The notes under the pieces are model-generated. The model had not been told where the DNA came from and did not search any database. It saw only the letters and a list, made by a program, of their open reading frames with translations. From Lucinisca nassula (lineage: Eukaryota; Mollusca; Bivalvia; Lucinida; Lucinidae): a stretch of DNA of 64,000 nt. The stretch is taken from contig OY757010.1 of assembly GCA_963580285.1 (NCBI GenBank), forward strand, positions 75,000,858 to 75,064,857, read 5' to 3'. Below, one piece after another: positions 10,121-22,409 of this stretch (position 1 is its first letter; every line of letters starts with the position of its first letter). The position numbers were made by a program, and so were the translations under genes.

Positions 10121-12920
10121 TAGCTCACCTGACCAAAGGTCATGGTGAGCTTTTGTGTCATGGTGAGATTTTGTGTCATGGTGAGATTTTGTGACTGTAA
10201 GATGTCCGTTGTCGTCAAGTGGTGTGCGTTGTTCGTGCGTTAACTTTTTCTCGTGAACACACTAGACGCCTCAGTTTTGGTCCAATCATCATCACATTTG
10301 ATCATCATGACAATATCTCGGTCAAGTTTAAATATGGGTCATGTCGGGTCAAAAAGTAGGTCAGTAGGTCAATTCATAGAAAAACCTTGTGAACACTAGA
10401 TCTAGAGGCCACCGTTTTCGTCCGATCAACATTAATCTAGCTCAGAATGATAAATGTGCCAATAACTTGGTCAGTTTCGAAAATGGGTCATGTCGGGCCA
10501 AAAAGTAGGTCCAATCATAGAAAAACCTTATGAACACTCTAGAGGCCACAATTTTGGTTCAATCATGATCAAAATTGCTCAGAATGACCATCATGACAGT
10601 ATCTCGATCATGTTTGAATATGGGTCATGTCGGGTCAGAAAGTAGGTCAGTAGGTCATCGAAAAACCTTGTGGACACTCTAAGGCCACAGTTTTGGTCCA
10701 ATCATCATCAAACTTGCTCAGAATGATTATCATGACAATATCTTGGTCAAGTTAAATATGTCTCATGTTGGGTAAGAAAGTAGGTCAGTAGGTCAAATCA
10801 TAGAAATATCTTGTGAACACTCTAGACACCACAGTTTTGGTCAAATCATCATCAAACTTGCTCAGAATGATAATCATGACAATATCTCGGTCAGGTTTGA
10901 ATATATGGGTCATGTTGGGTAAAAAAGTAAGCCAGGGGGTCAAGTCATAGAGAAACCTTCTGATCACCCTAGAGGCCACAATTTTAGTCCAATCATTATC
11001 AAACTTGCTCAGAATCATCAATATCTCTGTAAAGTTTAAATATGGGTCATGTCGGGTGAAAAAGTAGGTCAATCATAGAAATATCTAGTGAACACTCTAG
11101 AGGCCACAGTTTTGGTCCAGTCATCATCAAACTTGCTCAGAATGATAATCCTGAGAAGATCTCGGTCAAGTTTGAATATGGGTCATATTGGGTCAAAAAG
11201 TAGGCCAGGGGTCAAGTCGTAGAGAAACCTTGTGATCACCCTAGAAGCCACAATTTTAGTCCAATCATCATCAAACTTGTACAGAATGATTATCATGACA
11301 ATACCTAGGTCAAGATTGAATATTGGTCTTGTCGGGTTAAAAAGTAGGTCAGTAGGTCAAATCATAGAAAAACCTTGTGAACACTCTGGAGGCCAGTTTT
11401 CATCCAATCATCATTAATATTGCTCAAAAAGATCATTGTGACAATATCTCGGTCAAGTTCGAAAATAGGTCCTGTTGGGTCAAAAAGTAGGTCAGCGGGT
11501 TAAATCATAGAAAAACCTTGTGGACACTCTAGAGGCCACAGTTTTGGTCCAATCATCATCAAACTTGCTCAGAATGATAATCATGACAATATCTCTGTCA
11601 AGTTTGAATATGGATCATGTTGGATTAAAATGTAGGTCAGCGGGTCAAATCATAGAAAAACCTTGTGAACACCCTTGAGACCACAATTTTGGTCCAATCA
11701 TTATCAAACTTGCTCGGAATGATTATCAGGACAATATGTCTGTAAAGTTTAAATATGGGTTATGTCTGGTGAAGAAGTAGGTCAGTAGGTCAAATCATAG
11801 AAATATCTTGTGAACACTGTAGAGGCCACAGTTTTGGTCCAATCGTCATCAAACTTCCTCAGGATGATCATTGTGACAGTATCTCGGTCAAGTTTAGATA
11901 TGGGTCATGTTGGGTCAAAAAGTAGGTCATTAGGTCAAATCATTGGTAAAACCTTGTGAACACTTAGAGGCCACAATTCTGGTCCAATTATCATTAAACT
12001 TGTTTAGAATGATCATCATGCAAATGGCTCTGTCAAGTTTGAATATGTGTCAAGTCTGGTTAAAATGTAGGTGAGCAGGTTAAAACATAGAAAAAACCTT
12101 GTGAACACTAGAGGCCACAATTTTGGTCCAATCATCAAACTTGCTCAGAATGATCATCATGACAATATCTTTAGGCCTAAAAAAAAAAATTGTGTGTTTC
12201 AGGTAACCCGACCGTGCCTAATTTTTTATGAGTCATGTCGGGGTGAAAAGTAGGTCAGCGGGTCAAATCATATAATAACTTTGTGAACACTCTAGAGACC
12301 ACAGTTTTGGTCCAATCATCATCAAACTTGCTCACAATAATTGTCGTGACAATATCTCAATCTGTCCAGTCAAAGTGTAGGTCATTAGATCAAATCATAG
12401 AAAAACCTTGTGAACACTCTTTTTCCAAAAAAACCTGCTAAGGCTTTTAGGTTGTAGGGATCAAGGTTAAGGTTCTTTTCGCTATCTTTAGAAAAAACTT
12501 AAACACTAGCTCCAACATGTATAAATGGAATTTAATAGAATTACCTTAACTTTCGCCCCTGTCCATAGGGGCCTGGAGAAGTATATGGACTGCACGATGC
12601 TTCCACGCAGATTTGATACGGACCGCACATTAGTACTGGTAATCTGCTTAGGTCTAAGCTTGCCCAGGAAAACTGCTGCGAGTCGGCCCGTCCATGCATA
12701 TAAACCCTATTGGTTTAATTGGGCAGCAGGGATTAAGAGGTCATTTTATCTCAATGCCGGGTAAAAGTACCACAAAATTGGAAGCGACGTCTCCAAAATG
12801 ACCTAAATAGTGTTGACGGGGACATTAAACCTCAAATCAATCAAACAAACCTTAACATATAACCTTCTGTCTTGCAGTTTGGATCAGGTGAGCGAATCTA
12901 GGGCCATCATGGCCCTCTTA
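10121..12920 (+). mobile_element. Pearl-like/Helitron-like array element (type D core)
   Basis: The left end is the hairpin 'TAGCTCACCTGACCAAAGG' with 'TCATGGTGAGCTTTTGTG', followed by a GTCCGTTGTCGTC stretch and 'TTAACTTTTTCTCGTGAACA'. The core has about 15 units of ~145 bp ('CTAGAGGCCACAGTTTTGG', 'ATCATCAAACTTGCTCAGAA', 'ACAATATCTCGGTCAAGTTT', 'GGGTCAAAAAGTAGGTCAG'). The right end is 'GGATCAGGTGAGCGAATCTA' plus the hairpin GGGCCATCATGGCCC and CTCTTA. An S1 SINE lies in the right end. No protein is encoded; it would be non-autonomous. Confidence 0.8.
12549..12848 (+). mobile_element. SINE-like element (family S1) nested in the array element
   Basis: A full-length S1 copy flanked by 'ACCTTAAC' at about 12543 and again at about 12849, an 8-bp candidate target-site duplication. 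It lies between the last type D unit and the right-end hairpin of its host. Confidence 0.8.
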
Positions 12921-12934
12921 TTTTTTTATAGCCC

Positions 12935-13640
12935 CGCTTTGAAAAAGTGGGGGCTATATTGGATTTGCCTCGTCCTTCTGTGATTCCGTAATTCAGTAAT
13001 TTCGTATATATGTAATTCTGTTAATTATGATGACTCAAAAATTGTTTAGGTAGTTTCACGAAACATGTGAACCACCAAAGGACAATGTGCATAGCCTATG
13101 TACCATATATCTTCAAAAATTGCCTACTTGTGGCGTTTTTGCCCTTTGAACACAGAAAAATTGCAATTGTAACCTTGTTTGCTCCATAATTCAAAAACTG
13201 TCAGAAGTATTATCATGAAACTTCTAAAAAATGGAAAGCACTAAAAGACAATGTACAAAGCGCATAAATTGTAACTCTGGATTGCTTTCTTTTGGAGTTT
13301 TTGCCCTTTGAACATTGAATAATGGCAATTTTAACCTTGACCGCGCCACAACATAAAAAAACATTTGAAATATTTTCATGAAACTTCCCACAAATGTAAA
13401 GCATTACAAAACAATGTGCAGAGCGCATGAACCATAATTCTGGATTTTCTACTTTTGGAGTTATTCTCCTTTGAACATTGAAAAATGCCATTTATAATCT
13501 TGTTAGCTCCACAACTCAAAAACTTGAGGTATTTTCCAGAAAAATCACACTGATGTAAAGCACCATGAGACAATGTGCAGTGCACAGGAACCATAACTCT
13601 GGATTGCCAAGGGCATGGTCCAGGTTGGTACCTCAAAGGT
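12935..13640 (+). mobile_element. Small array element, ~125-bp units
   Basis: Opens with a hairpin 'AGCCCCGCTTTGAAAAAGTG' followed by 'GGGGCT', then a 'CGTCCTTCTGTGATTCCG' stretch and about five ~125-bp units ('TCATGAAACTTC', 'GACAATGTGCA', 'TTTTGCCCTTTGAACA'). Same hairpin, CGTCC, array plan as its neighbours, with unrelated unit sequence. Right end not identified; it runs into a type B fragment at about 13617-13800. Confidence 0.65.
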
Positions 13641-13807
13641 TGTCATACTTAGTGGTCAAAAAAGGGTCTTTTTATATGTTTGGTCAATAACTTCCATATT
13701 AATGGATTAATTTCAAAATGACTTAGCAAAATGTATCCATCATGAGACAATGTGTTGCTCTCAAGACCAAAAATTAAAATTACTTGGCAGAAATGTTTAC
13801 CATCATG

Positions 13808-14012
13808 AGACGTTTGTTTGTTTGTTTGATTTGAGGTTTTCGTCCCCGCCAGCACTATACGTCATTTTAGAGATGTTGCTTCCAATTTGTGGATCTTTTA
13901 CCATACATTGAGATGGAAATCATCACAATTCATGTGCGGTCAGTTTCAGCTCTGCGTGGAAGCATCATGCAGCCCAATCTATTTCTTCAAGCCCCGATGG
14001 GCAGGGGCAGGG
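13808..14012 (-). mobile_element. SINE-like element (family S1), internally deleted
   Basis: The minus-strand tail (13815-13915) joins directly to the head region (13930-14010); the middle ~100 bp found in other copies is missing. Confidence 0.75.
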
Positions 14013-14119
14013 GATCATGAGACAATGTGTTGCCCACAAGAATCATGTAGGCACCTCAATGATCAAAAAGGAGAGAGACATCTGTGTTTTGTAGAAAAGC
14101 AAATTGTAGTTGATTATTA

Positions 14120-15300
14120 GGGCCCCGCAAAATTTTTGCAGATGCCCTATAGTAATCACCCTGTCTGTCCGTCTGTCTGTCTGTCTGTCCGTCCGTCTGT
14201 CTGTCCGTCCACAAATTTTATGGTTTTTCTTGATAACTTAAAAACCGTTTAAGATATCAACTTCAACTTTAAACATAAGGTCACAGTAACATTACACAAT
14301 TTTGTGACAAGTTACGTAACTCTAGCTACAGTATTTTTAGAGTTATGGCCCTTTGAAAAAAATCAAAATTTCAGCTTTTTTCGTCTTTTTTTCATCATAA
14401 TTTCAAAACCGATATAGATATCCAAATGAAACTTACTGTAGGTATTGGCAGTGATAATACACATATTTTGTGACAAGTTTCGTAACTAGCTACAGTATTT
14501 TTACAGTTATGGCCCTTTGAAAAAATCAAAATTTCAGCTTTTTTCGTCTTTTTTCATCATAATTTCAAAACCAATATAGATATCCAAATGAAACTTGCTG
14601 TAAGTATTGGCAGTGATAATACACATATTTTGTGACAAGTTACGTAACTCCAACTACAGTATTTTCAGAGTTACGGCCCTTTGAAAAATGAATAATTAAG
14701 CTTTTTCATATGTTTTTCATCATAATTTCAAAACCAATATAGATCTCTAAATGAAACTTACTGTAGTTATTGGCAGTGATAAAACACATATGTGTAGCAA
14801 AGTCCAACAACTCTAGCTTTAATATATTATGACTTATGCCCCTTTATCCATCCTTCAGTCCATCCATTTTTTCATAAATTTCTTAAAAACTTGCAAACCG
14901 TGGAACATATGAACTTCAAACTTTCAACATTAGTTCACAACAGCAGTATACAATTTTATACTTAGTACGTTACTCTTGCCACAAAGTTGTTAGAGTTATG
15001 GCCCTTTGTTTATTTCTTATTTTCGTCATTTCTCATCTTTATTTCCTCTTAATTTCAAAACCAGATAGATATTTTAATACAATTTGCTGTACGTATTGCG
15101 AATGATAATACACAAATATGAAGCAAGGTTGACATCTCTGGCTTGAAAATTGACTTAAGCCTCTTTACCGACTTTATCGACATCAGCCAAAGGTCTAAAA
15201 CTGAGTAACCATGTTCAAAATAATTCTTTGAGTTGAGTTCCTTCATTTTCTCCTCTGATAGCGCTGCGGGGCCCTAGTCAGATCCTCTGACAGCTCTAGT
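14120..15300 (+). mobile_element. Array element with GGGCCCCGC borders (type X), copy 1
   Basis: Starts 'GGGCCCCGCAAAATTTTTGC' and then a long GTCTGTCTGTCCGTCC run (14161-14212). The core is about six ~165-bp units ('CATAATTTCAAAACC', 'GATATCCAAATGAAACTTAC', 'AGAGTTATGGCCCTTTGAAA'). It ends 'CTCTGATAGCGCTGCGGGGC' then CCTAGTCAGATCCTCTGACAG. The borders carry short inverted GGGCCCCGC/GCGGGGCCC. An inverted copy is at 58276-59094. Confidence 0.8.
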
Positions 15301-15600
15301 TTGATTTGTATTTTTCATATATCATGCATGTCTTCTTTTGTACTTGATTTGTACTATTTTCATATTACATGTATTTAGCTGCCATCCTTACAGGTGGATC
15401 ACTTTGTATGTTAGGAGCTCTTTGATAAGTGTCTTGTTTTATACTGAACATGACTGTCTTTTGAATTGTATTTTTCATATTAAATGATGTAACTGTTAAA
15501 GGGCTTAGAGGATGATAATTGAGATGAATTGCTGTGACAATGCTTCGAAAGCACAGTTCTATGTCTGGTTTGTTATCTGATTACATGATTGATAATGCCT
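15301..15600 (+). repeat. Spacer duplicated at 18805-18970
   Basis: 'TTGATTTGTATTTTTCATA' and a degenerate 'GCTTAGAGGATGATAA' to 'CCTTTTTAGCTTACCTG' recur between the 18.7-kb element and the element starting at 18973. In both places the spacer ends at the left hairpin of an array element, so a spacer plus element border seems to have been copied together. Confidence 0.55.
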
Positions 15601-15603
15601 TTT

Positions 15604-15895
15604 TAGCTTACCTGAGCAAAGCTCAAGGTGTGTCATGCGTCTTCAACATTTACCTTGTTTACCCTCTAGAGACCACAATTTTGCTTTAATCTTCATGAAA
15701 CTGTACCAGAATATTTGTCTTGATAATATCTGGGTGAAGTTTAAATATTGGGTTTAAATGTCAAGTCAAAAACTAGGTCACTAGGTCAAATTTCTGGAAA
15801 ATTGTTCACCCTCTAGAAACGGCAATTTTGCTTTAACCTTCATGAAGCTTTATGAGAATGTTTATTTTGATAGTATCAGTCCTTGTCAGTCCCAG
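15604..15895 (+). mobile_element. Truncated array element, left end plus two units
   Basis: 'TTTTAGCTTACCTGAGCAAA' with 'GCTCAAGGTGTGTCATGCG' is a left-end hairpin, followed by two degenerate type D-like units ('CCCTCTAGAGACCACAATTT', 'GGTCACTAGGTCAAATTTCT'). No right end is visible. Confidence 0.6.
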
Positions 15896-16042
15896 CAGTG
15901 TTTAATAGGACCCGAACATATGAACCCTAATTTAAAAATTGTTTTCAGACATTTTCCGTAAAGTCACTTAACTTGAATGAGAAGCAACATGAGTGGGTCT
16001 GACGAGAACTACAGAGATAATTCAAGGGTACACAATTGCGGG

Positions 16043-16229
16043 TCATTATGAAAACACACCTATTGAAATGTATTGTTGTTTTTTGTGTTTTTTTTTTTTT
16101 GCCAAAATTGCAACTTTTAAGGCGAAAAATGGTGATATTTTTCTTATTTCTGTTCACATCATAGATTCTGGGGACAGAATAGAGTATCCACAATCTATGT
16201 TTTAAGCAGAAATAAGAAAAAATATGTAT

Positions 16230-16262
<33 letters not shown>

Positions 16263-16305
16263 ATAAACTCCAGTTTTACTATATAAAAGTGGGGTTTTAT
16301 GCGTT
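16043..16305 (+). mobile_element. Foldback element (family F) with an expanded C tract
   Basis: A family F copy: 'ATGAAAACACACCTATTGAA' border, central 'GATTCTGGGGACAGAATAG' to 'CACAATCTATGTTTT' region, then 'TATGTATACCCC...' and 'ACTATATAAAAGTGGGGTTT'. Other copies at 30348, 39183, 41409 and around 59480-60200. Confidence 0.65.
16231..16262. repeat. Homopolymer, 32 consecutive C
   Basis: An uninterrupted run of 32 C, where the sister family F copy near 41790 has only ACCCC. The complementary G run could form quadruplexes. The exact length is likely unreliable in assembly. Confidence 0.95.
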
Positions 16306-16879
16306 CAAAAGTCTTAGAGGTGTGCTTTTATGATGTTTGTGCAATTTCAACTGTCTTCATGCATATTAATAAACTTCATTGGGGAGGTATAAAGCTTAGA
16401 AAATTGTCTTCTTATCTCACCAAGAGCACGGGGACCCAACGGCTAATCAACATTATTAATGTGCCATGGATGGCTAATACATGTTGATTATGGAGTTTTT
16501 TTCTGTCTTAGTCAGCTAAGTATGCATTGATCTACATAGTGCCCTTGAAAGTAAGTATCGTGTTTTCTTCTTTTGCAATCGATCTACAGTTTCCGAACTT
16601 TTATTGGAGTCTTTGTCTTGTTTAAATATATAGGCTATAAAACAAATGCAGTGTTTACTTCAATGTGAAATTTCAAAAGCTAAATACTTTATATCCAAAG
16701 TGGGACATACTAGCATGGACGTATGTGTCATGAAAATGTGCCGTTGATTACTTAATTATAATTAATGGAGTAATCAGAAGTGTACACGGAGCAGTGTAAG
16801 AACACATCCCATTTTTAGCTTGGCTGTTTCGAAGAAAAGACAAGGTATTTGCATAGCTCCGTCTGCGTTGTCATGCAAA

Positions 16880-17260
16880 AACATTGACATTTTTAAATAT
16901 CTTCAACATTACATCACATATTGCCTTCAAGCTATCACCACTTCATCAAAATGACAACTCTCATTACTATGACAACTTTCAAGGTCATGACGAGGTCAAG
17001 GTCACTGGCTGTTTTTAGGAAAACATAATCATCATTCTAGCACCTACATTATTCAATGGATTTAAATATAAATTCACACTAATGTTGCTTAATATGATAA
17101 TATCTCAAGCGAGTTTGACTTTCTAGGTCATGGCCTTAAGGTCAAGGTCTCTGTAGCTATTTTTAGAAAATCTTAGTCATCACTCTAGTGCTAACATTTT
17201 TCAACGGATTTTAATATAACTTCACACAAATGCTGCTTATGATAACATCTCGTTACATTT
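16880..17260 (+). repeat. Two-unit tandem repeat, ~155 bp
   Basis: Two units with 'CAAGGTCA', 'TTTTTAGGAAAACATAATC', 'CATTCTAGCACCTACATT' and 'AATATAAATTCACACTAATG' in order. Likely remnant of another array element; no terminal hairpins seen. Confidence 0.6.
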
Positions 17261-17299
17261 ATCAATATAATATATACAATTACTTTTTAACATATTCTT

Positions 17300-18545
17300 T
17301 GAATTTCTTTCGCTATAAATTCATAATTACAATAAGGTACTTTCCGGTATTTTTATTGTTTTCCAGTATTTGGTGATTTCTGGTGTTTCTATGTACCCCA
17401 AAAATCTGAGAAAGTAAATACATGATGTTCAGTTGCGAAGTGTGTGGTTTCAAAGGCAATTTGTATGCGAATAGAACGTTTTGAAAAGTGCTAACTGATC
17501 CATGACATCACAGAAAATACTTAGCATCATCTCGGACGCATACAAATAACGTTTGTTCTGCCACATCCAACATCAGCTCAGCAAATTAATATTTGTATTC
17601 GCATTTTTAAAATGCTAGATGCATTAAAACTAGCATGCAGTTTGTAATGAACTTTTCTCTTAGCTGCATAAAATATGTTATGCTATACACGACCTGATTT
17701 GCAAACCAAAAATCGGCTAAGCGTTGGGATTCTGATTTACACTGTGAAAAGATGAGAAATATCTGCAATGCTAAGTGGACGATGATTTTGCATATTCATA
17801 TGAGCCAGCGCATGATAAAACCTACAATTAGACTGATGCAACCAGTAGAAACTCAGATCAACCATCCGCACCCAACCATTAGGACAAGACACTTTGCTTA
17901 TTCTCAATCTATAGATACTAGCCTGCAGTAGGTACATGCGATCAACAATGACTGATCAGACTGCGCGAATGCGCAGGCTGATCTGAGCCATCGCTGGTCA
18001 CCCGTCATCTTGTAGGTTTTGTCATGCGCAGGCTCATATCTACAAAGCTTCACAAAGAACAAAACACGATCTTACTTTCAAGGCCACAGGATGTAGATGG
18101 GAGTATACTAAGCTGACTCTTAAGACAGAAATAAAACTCCATATTAATATGCATTAGTCATCCACGGCGCATGCAATTATGTCAATTAGCTGTTGGATCC
18201 ACGTGAAGAGGAGTTCATAGGATAGACAGTAGTCTGTCATTCGGGTTATATACTGGGCTAAAGGCAGAAGGTGAGCTAGAATACAGAATAGTAGTTGGTC
18301 CTCCATTGTTTAAGTATCATGTCACTAATTGATCTGCATGTTTACACAGCTACTAAGATGATTAGCAATGTATTGCTCCCCGATTTTGACCATTTACAAA
18401 TTTGTTAAGCTGCTGATACTTTGAAGAAGACCAAAATTATTTTCTAAAATGTTTTTGGATGCTTATTTTATTTTTTTCATGTTTGTTACAGGGTAGAAAA
18501 CTTTGTATTTTGGTAAAGATAAATGTCTTTTGATTGTTTGGTGAT
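17300..18545. other. Mostly unique sequence with a small foldback repeat
   Basis: No exon recognised. Around 17750-18060 lies a mini-repeat ('GCATGATAAAACCTACAATT', 'CTGATCAGACTGCGCGAATG', 'TAGGTTTTGTCATGCGCAGG') whose relatives are near 36990-37140 and 46905-47090. Its halves are partly inverted, as in foldback elements. Confidence 0.45.
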
Positions 18546-18555
18546 TGAGTTGTTT

Positions 18556-18738
18556 TTGGCCAAAGGCTGTGGGGGAGCTTATAGGATGGTAGGCCTCTGT
18601 CGTCCGTCCGTCAGCCACTTTCAAATGTATTTTTCTCGACCTGTTTTACTTCAAGTTAGAATTTGGTCACTTAGACATTTGTATGGAAAAATGATAACCC
18701 CTCATGACCTGGTGAGCCTAGTGGCCTATGGGCCTCTT
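18556..18738 (+). mobile_element. Minimal array-element relative without an array (~183 bp)
   Basis: Left part 'GGCTGTGGGGGAGCTTATAG' and 'GGCCTCTGTCGTCCGTCCG' matches the left end at 25179; the right part 'GACCTGGTGAGCCTAGTGGC' with 'CTATGGGCCTCTTG' matches the right end at 27340-27381. The borders survive with little between, like a solo form. Confidence 0.7.
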
Positions 18739-18972
18739 GATGAAAAAATAAAGGACCAAATAATACACTGGACCAAGGAGGGGAGCGACCATGGTCCTTT
18801 AGTTTTGAATATTTGATTTGTATTTTTCATACTATTTCATATTATTGAGCTTCTAAAGGCTTACAGGATGATAAGCCAAATTGCTGTCTGGCAAGGTTTC
18901 TGTGGCATGATTTTATGTCTGACTAGTGATAAGGTCACAGGTTTGATAATGAAAGGTAAAACAATGCCTTTT

Positions 18973-20231
18973 TAGCTCACCTGACAAAGTTGAATTTTGT
19001 GATCACTTGCACGTTGCTATTGCGTACTTTGCTATCGTGTCCGTCAACAATTTCTTCAAACAACATCTCTTCCTAAGTCAATGAATGATTCTTCTCGGAA
19101 ACCTCAAAGCCCAGGTCTTTGATATTTGGTATGTAGCTTCATCAAGTGAACTTTTACCAAGATTGTTAAAATCATAGCCCTGGGGGCAAAATGCCCCCAA
19201 CCCAGGGCCCTTTGGTTTTACATAGACTTACATAGTGAAAATCTTGGTCTTGAAAAAGTCTCCGTCTCTGAAACCACAAGGTGCAAGTCTTTGATATTTG
19301 GTGTGAAGCTTCATCTAGTGAACTTCTATCAAAATTGTTAAAATTAAAGCCTAATGGTCCAAAATGCCAGCACCCTTAGGTTTTGCATTGGACTTCTTTG
19401 AGGGAAATCTTTAAAAATCTACTCAACTGAAACTAGCAGGCTCAGGTCTTTGATACTTGGTGTATAACTTTGTCTAGTAGACCTGTATCAAGGTTGTTCA
19501 AATTATAGCCCTGAGGGGCCCTTTGGTTTTTACATAGAGTTATATATATAGGGAAAATCTTCAAAAATCTTCTTGTCTGAAACCAGAAGGCTCAGGTCTT
19601 TGATACTTGGTATGAAGCTTTGTCTAGTTGACCTGTATCAAGGTTGTTTGAATTATAGACCTGAAACTGAAAATTCCCTATCCCTGGGGCCCTTTGGTTT
19701 TACATAGACTCATATATAGAGAAAACCTTCAAAATATCTTCTCGTCTGAAACCAGAAGGCTGGTGTCTTTGATATTTGGTATGAAGCTTCTTCTAGTAAA
19801 CCTCTATCAAGATAATTCAATTAGTTTTTGGACTAGAAAAGCCCCCACACTGTGGCCCTTTGGTTTTGCAAAGGCTTATAAAGGGGAAAGCTTTCAAAAA
19901 TCTTCCTGTCTGAAACCAGAAGTCAATTTTTTTGTCATTTGTCATGAAGCTTTGTCTTGTGGACTACCAAGACTGTTAAAATTATAGCCCTGGATAAAAA
20001 GGGCCTGCTGAGTCCCATTGTTTTTTTATAGACTTATATAAGGAAAACCTTTAGGGTTTTCTTGTCTGAAACAAGAAGGTTCAAGTCTTTCATATTTGGT
20101 ATGAAGCCTTACCTTGCAGACCTCTACCAAGGTTCTGCAAATTATTGCCACATGGTCAAAAGGCCCTCCCCTGGGCCCATTTGTTACACTATGAATCAGG
20201 TGAACAATCTAGGGCCATCTTGGCCCTCTTG
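18973..20231 (+). mobile_element. Pearl-like array element (type C core), short form
   Basis: The left end TAGCTCACCTGACAAAG is followed by 'TTGTGATCACTTGCACG' and 'GTGTCCGTCAACAATTTCTT'. There are about seven ~155-165-bp units ('GTCTGAAACCAGAAGGC', 'TTTGATACTTGGTATGAAGC', 'CTGTATCAAGGTTGTT'). The right end is 'ATCAGGTGAACAATCTAGGG' plus CCATCTTGGCCCTCTTGT. Confidence 0.8.
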
Positions 20232-20510
20232 TTTCATATTTTATTGAAGCCTGTATGAAAGCAGATATTTCATGAACCTCTGGGGAGTCATTCAGCCATA
20301 AAGGCACAAAGATCACATGAGGAATGAAGTGAATGTGTTTGCAACAGACTTATTAGTTAGTTACATTCCCAGTGAGCAAAGAGTCATGTCTATAATTTTC
20401 CAAGATATGTTCAATATTGTTTGAGTAAATTTTAGCTGCTACTTCATCTGTATAATGTTTATTGATACATGGTTGTTAGTTCATAGTTTTACAGTTTAAA
20501 TGTTTGTTTT
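20232..20510. other. Spacer between two array elements
   Basis: About 280 bp of AT-rich sequence without recognised repeats, genes or hairpins. Confidence 0.4.
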
Positions 20511-21461
20511 TAGCTCACCTGTCACGTAGTGACAAGGTGAGCTTTTGTGATCACTTTTTGTCCGCCGTGTGTCCATCCGTCCGTTCGTAAACTTTTTCTT
20601 CAAACAACATCTCCTCCTAAACCACTCAACAGATTCTGACCAAACTTGGCATAAATAATCTTTGGGTGGTCCTCTCTCAAAGTTGTTCAAAGAGTTCCAT
20701 TGCATGCAGAACTCTGGTTGCCATGGCAACGAAAAAGGAAAATAAGAGAAAATCTTTAAAAATCTTCTTCTCTGAAACCACAAGGCTCAAGTCTTTAATA
20801 TTTGGTGTGAAGCTTCATCTAAGAACCTTTACCAAGATTGTTTAAATTATGGCTCTGGGGCCAAAAATGGCCCCGCCTTGGGCCCAAATGTTTTACATAG
20901 ACTTACAAGGAAAAACCTTTAAAAATCTTCTTCACTGAAACCACAAGGCAAAGGTGTTTCATATTTAGTATGTAGCTTCATCTAGGGGACCTCTACCAAG
21001 ACTGTTAAAATTATGGCCCTGGGGCCATAAATGGTCCCACCCCAGGGCCCCTATGTTTTACATAGACTTATATAGGAAAAACCTTTAAAAATCTGCTTCT
21101 CTGCAACCACAAGGCCCAGGTCTTTTATATTTGGTATGAAGCTTTATCTAGGTGACCTTTACCAATATTGTTCAAATTATAGCCCTGGGGCCAAAAATGG
21201 CCCCGCCCTGGGGCCCACATGTTTTACATAGGCTTATATAGGGAAAATCTTTAAAAATCTTCTTCTCTGAAACCACAAGGCCCAGGTCTTTCATATTTGG
21301 TATGAAGCTTCATCTAGGGGACCTTTTTCCAAGATTGTTCAAATTATGGCCCTGGGGCCAAAAATGGCCCCGCCCCGGGCCCCCCATGTTTTACATAGAC
21401 TTATGTACTTATCTTTTACATAGACTTTTACATAGACTTATTCTCTCTATCTTGCTTGTAA

Positions 21462-22409
21462 TGTCAGAAATGCATTTTTCACTCCAAAGTGCATAAGAAT
21501 TATACACTTTGGTCATGTCAGAAAGTGTGTGATGCCCTTACCTTTCTACTTGACAATATTTACATTAGATTTGGCACTAAGTTATTTAGACAAATTGTGG
21601 GTATTCCGATGGGTACGAATTGCGGACCTCTTGTAGCTGATCTGTTCTTATATTGTTATGAAAGAGACTTCATGTTGTCGCTTTCAATTGATAACCAATC
21701 TGAAATCATTGAAGCTTTTAGCGCTACTTCTAGATATTTAGATGATTTATTAAATATTGACAATACTTACTTCGATAGTTTGATCAGTCAGATTTATCCT
21801 ACAGAACTTCAGTTAAACAAGGCAAATTCGTCTGATACTGAGGCCCCCCTTTTGGATTTACATTTATCTATTGTAGATGGATTTGTTTCCTGCAAAATTT
21901 ATGATAAACGTGATGATTTTGATTTTGAGATTGTAAATTTTCCTTTTTTGGATGGTGATGTTCCTCGTGCGACATCGTACGGGGTTTATATATCACAGCT
22001 AATTCGATTTGCTAGAGTGTCTAGTCACATATCCGACTTCAACACTCGCAATAAATGGCTAACTGCCAAACTTCTTAATCAGGGGTATTGATATCATAAA
22101 CTACGTAAAGCCTTCTCTAAATTTTATAGACTTCATTCTGATTTGGTTTCAAAATTCAATGTTGGACTTAAAACACTTCTGCAACAAGGCCTATCGGAAC
22201 CCGAATTCTATGGTGACTTAGTATATAAATTTAGAAAAATACATGCTTGTAATGACTTTAGTACCCAATTTCGTAAAATCGTACATCGATATATTAAGAT
22301 TGGGTACAACATAAATGTAATTAAACAGACTGCATGCATGGTGGTTAACCCAATCACGGTTGGCAACTTTGCTTCCCTCTTTGATTGCACACCGGTGGGT
22401 CGGGCCTAA
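21462..22409 (+). pseudogene. Reverse transcriptase of a Penelope-like or related retroelement, 5'-truncated, one internal stop
   Basis: The frame is open from 21462, interrupted by TGA at 22089-22091, then continues in the same frame to TAA at 22407-22409. Counting from the GTG at 21489, the palm motif GIPMGTNCGPLVADLFLYCY is at residues 38-57 and the catalytic YLDD box at 83-86. The upstream motif with the first catalytic aspartate is missing, because the copy is 5'-truncated inside the surrounding array. After the TGA the frame reads YHKLRKAFSKFY and then a segment with PITVGNFASLF. The TGA sits where R would fit (CGA to TGA, a CpG-type change). The family (GTNC.P palm motif, YKFRKI tail) is common in bivalves and cnidarians. 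I place it nearest Penelope-like elements but cannot prove it; a DIRS or other non-LTR origin is possible. Confidence 0.75.
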
